Origin: Cerioporus squamosus
Taxonomy: Eukaryota; Basidiomycota; Agaricomycetes; Polyporales; Polyporaceae
Direction: 5' to 3'
NCBI GenBank assembly: GCA_022592435.1
Contig: JABYQS010000927.1
Coordinates: 1 to 11,026 of the forward strand
Length of the DNA: 11,026 nucleotides
Shown: one piece after another, positions 1-7,921 of the stretch
Layout of the letters: each line of letters opens with the position of its first letter
How positions within the stretch are numbered: position 1 is the first letter of the stretch
The notes under the pieces: model-generated
Databases searched by the model: none
Told to the model about the DNA's origin: nothing
Seen by the model: the letters and a program-made list of their open reading frames with translations, nothing else
Translations under genes and position numbers: made by a program

Positions 1-263
1 GGCGGCGTTGTGAGCAGAGCATTCCGGAAAGCTCTGAGGACGAGGCTAGGTATGTTCAGAGTCAGCTTGTGCGACCAGAACAGCAGCTGACCAAGTTCGA
101 GCAAGCAGGCCAAGTATCTTCCAGCAAAGTGCGCACAGACCATGGGAAACATCGAGTACGACATCGTCCAGCCATTCAAAGCCCGCAGACAAGCACGCGC
201 TTCAAATTGCACTTACCTCAGTGCTTACGCGTTCACTTCCGACATGTCCCTCTGCCGCTCTGA
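1..263 (+). CDS. Possible 3' end of a gene cut by the left window edge (hypothetical)
   Basis: Reading from base 3, the plus strand is open to a stop at 261-263. The first codons give an acidic, protein-like stretch (CEQSIPESSEDEAR). A possible intron runs from 50 (GTATGT donor) to 124 (TTCCAG acceptor) with a CTGAC branch motif near 86-90. It is 75 nt, so the frame stays open spliced or unspliced. The downstream part is basic and not recognisable. No start codon is visible because the gene would begin outside the window. This may be a chance open frame, as the GC-rich sequence gives many. Function unknown. Confidence 0.22.
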   Translation, partial: RRCEQSIPESSEDEARYVQSQLVRPEQQLTKFEQAGQVSSSKVRTDHGKHRVRHRPAIQSPQTSTRFKLHLPQCLRVHFRHVPLPL

Positions 264-430
264 CGATCTCCGCAGCCGTGCCCCCTCCGGTCGCTGTCAG
301 TGCATCAGTCCGTCCCCAGTCCATCCAGCAGCCATAGAGCACAAGATTGTGCATCAAGACTTACCTTCCAAGCAGCGCGGCCACTGTTCTTTCCCTCGCA
401 TAGCTACTATAGCTCTCCCGCTGCCCCGCT
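264..430. other. Short intergenic stretch with minus-strand donor-like sites
   Basis: No convincing gene. On the minus strand there are two GTAAGT donor-like sites, one preceded by AAG near 366 and one by GAG near 219. A CAG acceptor-like site lies near 301. These could belong to a spliced 3' untranslated region of the minus-strand ORF at 431-820, but no coding frame continues through them. Confidence 0.2.
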
Positions 431-820
431 CTAGTCCATCCAGCACGACCAGTCTCTTACAGGTCTGCAGTCCTCGAGATCGCAAGTGTTGAGGTTCCAG
501 GTGAGCGAGCGAGTCGTCTGAGGCATGGCACAAGCAAGCTGACGAGTTCTCCAGTGTAGAGTACTCGAGTTAAGCTTAGAGACGAAGACAGGCAAGACGA
601 CATGGCGGTAGGAGGCGAGAGAGGCGCGGAGGAAGCGCCCGTACCTCCGGACGTGTTCTGTGCGTCGCGCGGGCGTGATTCTCTCACTGTCGTGTTCTCT
701 CGTATAGACGCATGTATTCAGATGATCCGATGTACAGTGTAGTGCTATATAACGATCTTGTTCTCTTTCCCAATCCGTCTGAACAACCCACTGCGTCCCA
801 AGTCCGCGCGTGCATTCCAT
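431..820 (-). CDS. Hypothetical protein, 129 aa, unspliced ORF
   Basis: An ATG at 820 opens an uninterrupted 129-codon frame on the minus strand. Its composition is mixed, with W, D, E, N, Y and H spread along it, rather than the R/S/P/A excess of chance GC-rich frames. A TATATAG element lies about 50 nt upstream (874-868, minus sense), inside a TATA-rich tandem repeat, which is a plausible core promoter position. No domain, signal peptide or membrane segment is recognised, and third codon positions are not strongly C-biased, unlike the P450. It lies tail-side of the P450 on the same strand and could also be read as part of that gene's downstream region. Tentative. Confidence 0.25.
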   Translation of the reverse strand: MECTRGLGTQWVVQTDWEREQDRYIALHCTSDHLNTCVYTREHDSERITPARRTEHVRRYGRFLRASLASYRHVVLPVFVSKLNSSTLHWRTRQLACAMPQTTRSLTWNLNTCDLEDCRPVRDWSCWMD

Positions 821-844
821 ACCCTTGTGTCGTGTTCCCCTCCG

Positions 845-931
845 GTGTGCTGTATACCCCCCGTGTGCTATATACCCTCTGTAGTATATCCTCTGTGTGT
901 ACTATATGCTCTGTAGTGTACTATACCCTCT
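845..931. repeat. Degenerate TATA-rich tandem repeat, unit about 14-19 bp
   Basis: Five adjacent variants of a unit close to GTGTGCTATATACCCTCT can be read at about 845-861, 862-880, 881-894, 895-912 and 913-931. A partial copy (GTAGTGTGCTGAGG) follows, and a related sequence (GTGTAGTGCTATATAACG) lies at about 737-754. Units differ by substitutions and small deletions, so it is an old or drifting minisatellite. Each unit carries a TATA-like core. It sits 64-150 nt beyond the P450 stop codon and just upstream of the minus-strand ORF starting at 820, so it could act in the 3' region of one or the promoter of the other. Confidence 0.7.
868..874 (-). promoter_or_regulatory. Possible TATA box for the 431-820 ORF
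   Basis: TATATAG on the minus strand lies about 48 nt before the ATG at 820. The motif belongs to the tandem repeat, so its position could be accidental. Confidence 0.25.
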
Positions 932-994
932 GTAGTGTGCTGAGGCAGACAATCGTTCCGGGAGATCTTGCGCTCGCTAACCACGCACACGAGG

Positions 995-3900
995 CTACTC
1001 GCCGCCTGCATGAGCGCCTCGCTCGCTCCTGCTCTCGAGCACGACCGGCACCTCTGGCCGCGTCGACACGAAGTAGTCCTGGTACGCGTCCTCGTACCGC
1101 CCCGCATCCCACCCTGCATGCAAGCGCAGCTCATACCGCTGCAGCACCGCGCACACGACCGTGCGCAACTCTGCCATCGCGAGGCCCTTGCCTGCGCAAT
1201 TCATCGGCCCATGCGAGAACGCGAGGAACGCGCTCTCGTTGTGCGTAAATGTGCGGAGCGGCGGAGTCTTTGCGGGGGGCGCATCGGAGAGAGCGAGGTG
1301 TCCCGACGCGATGAGCCAGCGCTCGGGCCAGTGGGACGAGGGGTGCGTGAAGTTGCGCGGGTCGCGGTGCAGCGAGAACGGCGGGATCGGGAACGACGTC
1401 CCGGGCGGCAGGTATCTGTGGACAACAAATCAACAAGCACCGCAAGCAACGAGACAGGAGTACGTACAGCGAACCAGCGTGCACACCAGGCGAGCTCTGC
1501 GGGACCTTGCGCGGGCTGCTCGTCAGGATCGGAGGGTAGAGCCGGATGGCTTCGTGTCTGCTCGCGTGTCAGCGGCATCGCGCATGACATCCTGAAGACT
1601 TACATCACAGCCTGCAGGTAGATCATGTCGCGGTGGTGCTTTGGGTTGAACGCGTCCTCGCCCAGGGGGTAGAACCGGTCGACCTCCTCCTGGAGCCTCC
1701 GGTACGTCTCCGGGTGCGTGAGGAGGCAGTAGAAGATGCTCGTCATCGCGCTCGAGACCGTGTCTGCGCCTGCGACAATTGCAAGGATGCCGTCGTCGAC
1801 GAGCTGCTGGAGCGGCGGCTGCGGCTTGTCCGGCAGGTCTTCGTTGTTCTGCGGCATCCAGGTCGTCAGTATAACAGAGTGAGACCTATGAGATGGTGCG
1901 CACGAGGTAGTGGAAGAGGTCCGGTGTCGTCGAGCCACGCTCGATTCGCCGCATCGCGAACTCCTTCCCAAGCTGGAGGAAGGCGTCCAGGGCTTTGACG
2001 GCGGCCGGAATATGCGCGACGTACAGCCCGAGCCACGGCACCTGAGCCATGAACGTCGCCGGGCTAGAAGGGCACACTAGTGAGTGGATGCATGCGGAAC
2101 AGGGCAAGACAGACTCACACAACACCTTCCTCCAGGACACGCCAGACGTTGTTCTTGTCCCCTTCCTGCAGCAGCTCTGAGCCGCCGCCGAAGCTGCGAA
2201 TGCGACGAGCTGTCAGCACCCTCTGTTAGACTACCAACAAGAGGTTTGACTACGTACGTCATGTCCGACATGATGTCGTAGCTGCACTTTCAGAACACAC
2301 GATAAGTCGCTGCATACGACAAAGACGGATTGCGCACCTGAAGTAGTTGAGCCACTTTCCGATATTCACCTCACCGTCCTGCTCGCCGAGCCGGTCTACA
2401 AGCTGCCGTGCTCGCCTCACAATGAGGTGCTCGTACTCCTTCAGCGCTGCCGGACCGAGACCTCGGTTCCACGCCCGCCGTCGACGGAGATGCTCGTCCA
2501 CGTCCATGATGCCGACCATTGGGATGTTTGTCTCGGTGAGCATTGCCCCAATGAAGTCTGAAGATGAGACGATCAGCTCAGCGTCTGCCGCGCTGGAAAA
2601 CACCACAGGAGACACGGCAACAGCGACGAAACTCCGAGACTAGAGGTGTAACACGACTCCTCCATCGCGGACGCACGAACGACTCCCGACATGTATGCCA
2701 GAGCAGCGGGTGGGCGCACACGCGTCGCTAGCGGGAGTGAAACACTGTTTAGAAAGCGAGCCTTTGCCCACATATTCCATGCTCACGAGCCCGGTCAGTA
2801 TGCGGACGCTGTCAACTCACGCATTGAGGTTCTGGTAGACAGACCGACAGCGGCGACGGGATAACCGGCGATGCGATGGGCAAGCATTCACAGCAGGAAC
2901 ATCACATCCTTGCTCGCATGGTAATCTAAACGGATTCCCGGATTGAAGCACCGTCCGCATCAATCGATCAATACAGACGAAGGGTTCGCCTTCCAACCTC
3001 GCACGCGGGACGCAAGAACCGATAACGCTCTGGTGCGTACAAAGAATACGCCTCTCCTCTGTGCGTCAACCTCATGTTGCCGGTGGGCACAGGAGGCGGA
3101 CGAATAACATGCGAGCAGCAACACGACACCAGGAACTTGCGAGCGAAAGCCACAACGAGTTCCAAGAGCCGCATTGCACACGCGCAGCACGAAGCCTTTA
3201 CAGGAAGGAAGGATCATGCCTTGTAGTAGTACGTCCGAGCGTCTCCGAGTACGTCAGGGCGGGTGTCCGCCCTTCTCCGAGTTGATCTGTGCGAGTGCAA
3301 GAGGCACGGCATCGTGCTACTCTACGAGGAGTCAAACCGGCACGACCCACAACACAGTGACCAGCGGTCAGAGACACCACAGCGGACAGCGAGTGCGGAG
3401 CTGAGAGCACAGATCGTCAGGTGAACGTGGAGGAACCATGCATCCTCGCTCAATGTATATTAAGCTCATCAGGATGCAAAGCAGAAGTGCATTGCTGCCA
3501 GCTGGAGAAGATCTAACCCCTCCCCTTTGACCAACACACAAGCCTCGACGGTCCGGTTCGACGCGATATCGTTCCCAACTGGCGCAGCCCGAACGGCGAT
3601 TACAGCAAGGACACCTCGACACTCGAAGCCTTCACGATGTCAGATCAGATTTGGATAGAACGAGGCTAGAGCGAGAAGAGCGGCCGAGGACACCGGCTTC
3701 TCCAGGAAGCTGAAAATATACAGTCGATACCCGGGCACTGGGACAATCAGTAGTGCCATTGCGAGCAGTTGGAGACGGTATCTCTCCTCTCAAACGTACA
3801 GCTGCAGTCCGCAAGGATCGGGTTCGACGCGGCAATGTTCCAACTGACATCGAACGAACGCTCTGCAGTGAGCATCACGTCCACCTCCGCATTGCGCAGG

Positions 3901-4651
3901 CGATCATGGACATGACAAGCTCAAGAATCGACGTCTATCGACACTGCACACGACGAGCTGCGAGCGGGAGGACAGCAGGATATACACGCGCAAGATATCC
4001 GGGTGCCGAGACGGGGAGAAATGAACAGCGGGAGCGACTCACTTGGACCCTTGCCCACTCCGGACGAGCCCATCAACGCACTGATCACAGACGGGTCTCT
4101 AATGGAGAGGTCGTTCGGACCTGGTGTCGGAGAGTCGAACGAGATTGCGAGGAGGCGATGTCAGGAGAGAGCAGATATCAGCGAGAGCGATGCGTACCGA
4201 TACGGACGACGTCCCCATACTTCTCGTGCAGCCGTTGTAGATACGTTGGCTGCCGGCCAGTAGTGGCGAGGGCTGCGTGCCAGAGCTTGGTGGTGCGACA
4301 CCAGAAGGGCCCAGCGTAGTGCCAGAGAGGATGGAAGGGCGAGATGCGGTAGACGATGACCGAAGCGAGAAGTCCAGTCCAGAAGGTAGCGAGGTACGAG
4401 AGCAGTGTCTTCGTAGTCGGTATAACGCCCGCCAGGTATCCATCGAGGACGGCCAGGAGAGTAGGCGGGCCGAGGAGGAGGACAGCGTGCGCGGAGATAC
4501 GGTAGGTCTCGCGCGTACGGAAGATGTGGTGGACGAGCTGTGCGGAGGAGGAGGACGTGTTAGAGCTCCATGGGAGGCGCGGCTTTCCTGCGACCGCGTT
4601 AGCACTCACTACAGCAAGAGACACCAAACTCCAAGTCGGAGAGGCCGTCAT
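995..4651 (-). CDS. Cytochrome P450 monooxygenase, ten exons, 564 aa
   Basis: Membrane-bound heme-thiolate monooxygenase. The coding exons on the minus strand are 4651-4610, 4537-4198, 4120-4043, 2557-2338, 2281-2258, 2193-2119, 2063-1904, 1848-1604, 1557-1468 and 1415-995, joined in phase. The ATG at 4651 has A at -3. Residues about 1-80 hold two or three hydrophobic helices (near 30-52 and 58-77), an ER anchor, followed by a YAGP hinge at 88-91. Helix I is AGADT (339-343), the ExxR helix K is EAIR (397-400), PERW is at 455-458, and the heme loop is FSHGPMNCAGKGLA (491-504) with Cys498 as iron ligand. The Met two residues before the Cys, instead of the usual Arg, is typical of this basidiomycete group. 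From memory it resembles proteins annotated as high-nitrogen-upregulated P450s of white-rot fungi; no CYP number is assigned. Substrate unknown; a P450 reductase partner is expected. One intron is abnormally long. Confidence 0.95.
3555..3582 (+). repeat. Diverged direct repeat, copy 1 (inside P450 intron)
   Basis: GGTTCGACGCG, five differing bases, GTTCCC, then AACTG. It matches copy 2 at 3821-3847 in 11 bases, then GTTCC and AACTG with one gap. Flanking bases after the core (CGAACG, CAG, ACCTC) recur in the same order behind copy 2, so the duplicated segment may be about 80-100 bp but is strongly decayed. Confidence 0.5.
3821..3847 (+). repeat. Diverged direct repeat, copy 2 (inside P450 intron)
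   Basis: Second copy of the element at 3555-3582, about 266 bases away and in the same orientation. The 11-base block GGTTCGACGCG is identical, followed by GTTCC-AACTG. Confidence 0.5.
4538..4609 (-). other. In-frame 72-nt intron of the P450 (first intron)
   Basis: Donor GTGAGT begins at 4609, two CTAAC branch motifs follow, then a CT-rich tract and a CCGCACAG acceptor ending at 4538. The length is a multiple of three and it holds no stop, so retention would add 24 residues rich in Ser and Ala near the N-terminus. Removing it yields a natural anchor (LAV joined to LVHHIFRTRE), which is why it is treated as an intron. Confidence 0.75.
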
Positions 4652-4850
4652 CGTGTCCAGAGAGCAGCGGAGGGTCCGGGGAGACGGAGAGAGAGTACGA
4701 ATACGCGGAGCGGGGAGGTATGGAGCAGAAGGACGTGCCACAGGGGAGCACTGGCGCGTGGGAGCACGGAAGCAGAGCGGGCGAGAAGACGAGAAGCGAG
4801 GAGAGCGCAGGAGGTCGCGTGAGGAACGGAAGCAGGGGACGAGAGGCTCG
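4652..4850 (-). promoter_or_regulatory. CT-rich 5' leader of the P450
   Basis: Immediately upstream of the P450 ATG the minus strand is strongly pyrimidine-rich; the plus strand reads as GA-rich runs from about 4720 to 4830. CT-rich leaders near transcription starts are common in filamentous fungi. No TATA box was found at a suitable distance. Confidence 0.45.
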
Positions 4851-5788
4851 CAATGAGCTCCGGAAGAGGCAGGTCGCCTTCCTCATCTGGATGTGGACGC
4901 GTCATGGGTGCACTCGGGTTAGGGCTGGTCGGGTTGCTGGTGCCCGGCTCTGTCGTGCTCTCTCTCGTCCTCTGCTTTTCGCCCGCTCCCCTGCATACAG
5001 CGCCGTCTGGCTGACCACGAAGACGTCCTGCAAGGCGGACACGATCGACAACTACGCGCGCTGAGGTACGCGACTCAGAGGGCACGATAGCGGTCGCGAG
5101 CTGGCTGCAGGCGATGGCAGGCGAGGACGGGCAGGCGCAGCGAGAGGACGCACGAGCAGGTAAGTCCTATCGCAATGTCCCGCTGTCTCCCATCATGTCT
5201 CCTCCCCCGCTGCGCACTGCCCATGCTCGTGCGCATTTTCGCCTCGCTGTGCGGCTCCTCCGCTACCCGACACGCTCAACACAACCCTCCCGAGGCCGCT
5301 GGCCGACTGCACGCATAGATAAGTATATGCAACTCGGACAGCAGACACCTGGTGAGTAAGTCTTCGCTCTTCGTTCTTCATCCTCCCCGCGGCGTCCGCA
5401 TCAAGCGCGTTCTGCCGCTCCTTCCCTGCGCACTCGAAAGCCAACAAGCACTGTATATTGAGAGCTTGTATGTACACTTGCTACCTGTCTACTCGCGCGC
5501 TGACCCGCGTGTTCCTACCCTGTGCTCCCCCGAACACAACCGCTCACTTCAGCAGGTATCCTCCCCTCGACTCTGCACTCCTCCTCTCACTTCGCGCCCT
5601 CCTCCACCCGCGTCTCGTCTCTCGCCCTACACAGTCGCAGCTGCGTCCGTACACAGCAGCTGTTGTCACCACGCCTCCGCCCGAGTGCCAGCTTGTCTCT
5701 GCACCTCCCGCTGACTACCTACTACTTACAGCATGCGCGTACGACCCCGGGTGCGGGTAAATAGAAGCTACGCACACCGCACACATCG
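4851..5788 (+). other. CT-rich intergenic stretch with plus-sense splice-like signals
   Basis: No coding gene can be defended. The plus strand is pyrimidine-rich over much of 4940-5720. It carries donor-like sites near 5160 (CAG|GTAAGT), 5352 (GTGAGTAAGT) and 5555 (CAG|GTATCC), and acceptor-like sites near 5637 (CTACACAG) and 5731 (CTGAC followed by CTACTTACAG). A 53-codon plus ORF at 4853-5014 has a hydrophobic centre, and a 16-codon ATG ORF runs into the 5160 donor, but neither connects to a longer frame. The stretch could be a spliced noncoding leader or transcript divergent from the P450, or simply the P450's upstream region. Confidence 0.3.
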
Positions 5789-6415
5789 TCAGTCGTCTCC
5801 TGACGCCGCCCTTTCACCCTCAGGCACCCAGCGACCATCCGGCACTCGGAACCACTCTGTGCGCCCATTACTGCCGTCCGTAAGTCTGCAAAGTGACCAC
5901 ACCGTCAGCTCAGACAACACGCGTACCTCGGCCCTTCAAGCACGAGATCTCCACCTCGAGAAGCGTCAGCTGGAACATTATACAGAGACGTCAGCAAGCG
6001 CGACAGAGAGAGGCAGGAGAGAATGCGTACCTGGAGAGCTGGACAGGGACATGTTCTCGTACACGAAGACGTCGGAGGTGCAGTCGTCTTGCGCTCGCCA
6101 GTACCTCCCTCTCGCGACCGATGAGCAACGAGCGACGACGTCCGGGACTGCGTATGTGCGCTCGCTGGGGTCGTACTGATCGCGTCTGTAAAGTAGGTTG
6201 ACGTCAGATCATGGCATGATAGCATACAGACGACGTGCGTACCTGCAGCGATCATGTCCCGGGATCGCGCGCTCAAGCGATGCTGCACATCCCCGAGGCC
6301 GACGGCGCAATTAAGGTCCTTCAACGATCATGCAGACCGCTACAAGACACGGTCAGCAGCGAAGAACAGAGACAAGCAGGACAGAGCACGTACCTCGACC
6401 GCCAGCGACGAGCAT
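5789..6415 (-). CDS. Hypothetical protein, five-exon gene, about 118 aa
   Basis: Exons on the minus strand are 6415-6394, 6282-6243, 6185-6031, 5969-5927 and 5885-5789. Four consecutive introns start GTACGT or GTACGC and carry a CTGAC branch motif before CAG or TAG acceptors, which fixes the strand. The last three exons join in phase into a convincing sequence with C-ending codons (RDQYDPSERTYAVPDVV, then TSDVFVYENMSLSSS, ending TEWFRVPDGRWVPEGE). No domain is recognised; it is soluble, slightly acidic and has no signal peptide. The 5' end is less sure: the nearest acceptor at 6340 creates an exon with stops in all frames, so the model uses the later GTGCAG acceptor at 6283 and the ATG at 6415 (A at -3). 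A rival frame starting at an ATG near 6253 gives about 124 aa of poorer composition. Confidence 0.55.
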
Positions 6416-6554
6416 TATGACAGCGGCGGGGCCTCAGGAGGATGGCTTGGAGCGCGTCAACAGCAACCTCGGCGGCGAGAGAGGCCGGGGGATGGCAGCA
6501 GGACACGCAGACAGATGCAGGTACATCTGTCTGGTCGCTCGAGTGCCTGCACAG

Positions 6555-6562
6555 TACTTATA
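6555..6562 (-). promoter_or_regulatory. TATA box of the 5789-6415 gene
   Basis: TATAAGTA on the minus strand lies 140-147 nt before the ATG at 6415. That predicts a transcription start near 6530 and a leader of roughly 115 nt. Confidence 0.5.
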
Positions 6563-7808
6563 CGCCCTGCATCCCGCAGGATCGTCCGATGCATGACGTG
6601 TCAGCACTGAGACGCATCCGGGTCTGGGTCCATGCTGACGCACATGCCCAGCGCACTTGGCAGTGCGGCGGACTACGGACTTCACGGCCGCCTGAGTATG
6701 CCAGCGTCGCAGCGGGCTCCGGAGGTGTGGCCGTATTCTCCGCGGCGGCTGGGAGTGTCGTAGCGAGCGTATGAATATTGGGCGGCCTCTCAGGCTGTCC
6801 GCCTATCCGGTTCGGGTCTGGCGGCGCGGTCCGCGGGGTGTCTCGACCTTCAGTGCACACCCGGACGAAACACGACACGCAGCGGCTCCAGCCCCGCGGT
6901 GAGTGCAAGACCGACCGCTGTCTGACTTGCAGTCGCTGGAGCTTCGCTTCGACAGTCCTGACACGTCTTCCTTGCGCATTTGACATTGTACTCTAAGTGA
7001 ATTGCCGCTGGATGGACAGATAGCCACAGACTCGGAGTCCGACCGTCTGCCCCCGAAGCAATGTCAAATCGAAGGTCTTTGTGCGTTCTGCGGCGCGGCA
7101 GTGTCGTTTGGCTCGCTGGGAAGGTGCCGCAGCGTCGATCGGACAGGTCCATTCGCTTGGGAGACTGGAGTCAGTGACGAGGATGCCGGGCGGTGCAAGC
7201 GCATGCGACGGCGACATGCCGGGAGGTCACACTGAGGATGAAACAGGTCCGGGATCGAAGATGCTCGCGACCGTGGCGCGGCTCCTAATTGCGAAGCACT
7301 CGAAGGGTCTTGGCGTTGTGTTGACATGGCGCCCTCGAAGTGCACGGAGCTTGCAGACGTCGTGCTCGAGCTTCGGAACAGTATCCTACATGTTGTACAG
7401 TCCCTCATGTCCTGGTAACTCAGTCGGAAGACAATGACACGGTGTTCTTCGTCTCCTTGCGCGCATTCTTGTCGTCGTATTGCGGTATGCAATGACCGCT
7501 GTTTCAGGTCGAGAGAATGGATGCACGGATGGGTAGAGCTGTATGCGACGGCTCCACTGCACTGGTTGGACAATCAATGAACCCGCGTCCCGCACATTGT
7601 GCTGACGCTGGCCGCATTTCCACCAGTCTGCAAGCCCGTCAGCATGATGCCGAGACATTTCAGGAAGGTCTCGAGATTGCGCTCCATGTTGAATGGCATG
7701 GATTTGCCCGGGAGCTAGCTATCGCTACCTCACCGGCGACCGCAATACTCTATCCGCATACTAGCGACGGAATACCGACATTGACCTCAAAATGAAAGAC
7801 CTAAATGA
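6563..7808. other. Divergent intergenic region with unassigned short ORFs
   Basis: About 1.25 kb lies between two outward-pointing TATA boxes. Overlapping open frames exist on both strands. The best are a minus-strand ATG ORF of 100 codons (7152 to 6850; MDLSDRRCGTFPASQ at its start, a CARKTCQDC motif in the middle) and a 169-codon minus-strand frame without an ATG at its head (7573 to 7064). None has clear splice partners or a recognised domain. An 11-bp inverted repeat lies at 6978-6988 and 7059-7069. The region may hold shared regulatory sequence or a decayed gene. Confidence 0.35.
6978..7069. repeat. 11-bp inverted repeat, 70-bp spacer
   Basis: ATTTGACATTG at 6978-6988 is the exact reverse complement of CAATGTCAAAT at 7059-7069. 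It could be a paired binding site or chance. Confidence 0.35.
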
Positions 7809-7816
7809 GTATATAT
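7809..7816 (+). promoter_or_regulatory. TATA box of the 7922-8765 gene
   Basis: GTATATATTGG places a TATATATT element about 105-110 nt before the ATG at 7922. Transcription would start near 7840. A TTGCAG acceptor-like site just before the ATG region leaves room for a 5'UTR intron. Confidence 0.55.
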
Positions 7817-7921
7817 TGGCCTGTATGTTGTCGTCTTATGGCACAGCCTGGAGTCTCCGAGTCTGTATCCATTGCGCTCCCGTCCTGCTATCTGCTCATT
7901 GCAGGCTTCGAGTTCTCTAGC

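Larger units (their letters stand above)
2558..4042 (-). other. Oversized intron (1485 nt) of the P450 gene
   Basis: The donor is A|GTGAGT at 4042 and the acceptor CATCTTCAG ends at 2558. Joining 4043 to 2557 completes an Asn codon (phase 1) and gives GKGP-N-FIGAMLTE, the continuous sequence expected for this P450 group, so no coding sequence is missing. The other eight introns of the gene measure 46-77 nt. The interior shows no long convincing minus-strand ORF and no recognisable transposase. It contains a diverged direct repeat (3555-3582 and 3821-3847) and several internal acceptor- and donor-like sites, for example a CTCGCAG near 3959 and a GTGAGT near 2818. It is probably a normal short intron enlarged by insertion of other DNA. 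Confidence 0.85.

Noticed and set aside
968..1621. 217-codon plus-strand frame opposite the last P450 exons
   Set aside because: It is antisense to the heme-loop exon and very Arg-rich; a mirror of the P450's codon bias.
2558..4042. Identified transposon family inside the P450 intron
   Set aside because: No transposase or reverse-transcriptase motif, terminal inverted repeat or target-site duplication could be seen; only the length and a decayed repeat hint at insertion.
3753..4319. 188-codon plus-strand frame across the P450 intron and exons 2 to 3
   Set aside because: It has no ATG at its head, is Arg-rich, and is antisense to securely placed P450 exons; best explained as a shadow frame.
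4853..5014. 53-codon plus-strand ORF with a hydrophobic centre (GALGLGLVGLLVPG)
   Set aside because: It overlaps the P450 upstream region, has no promoter element and no joinable downstream exon; too short to defend.
4648..5085. 145-codon minus-strand frame running through the P450 start
   Set aside because: It is out of frame with the P450, lies in its CT-rich leader, and has the Ser/Leu/Pro/Arg excess expected from pyrimidine-rich DNA.
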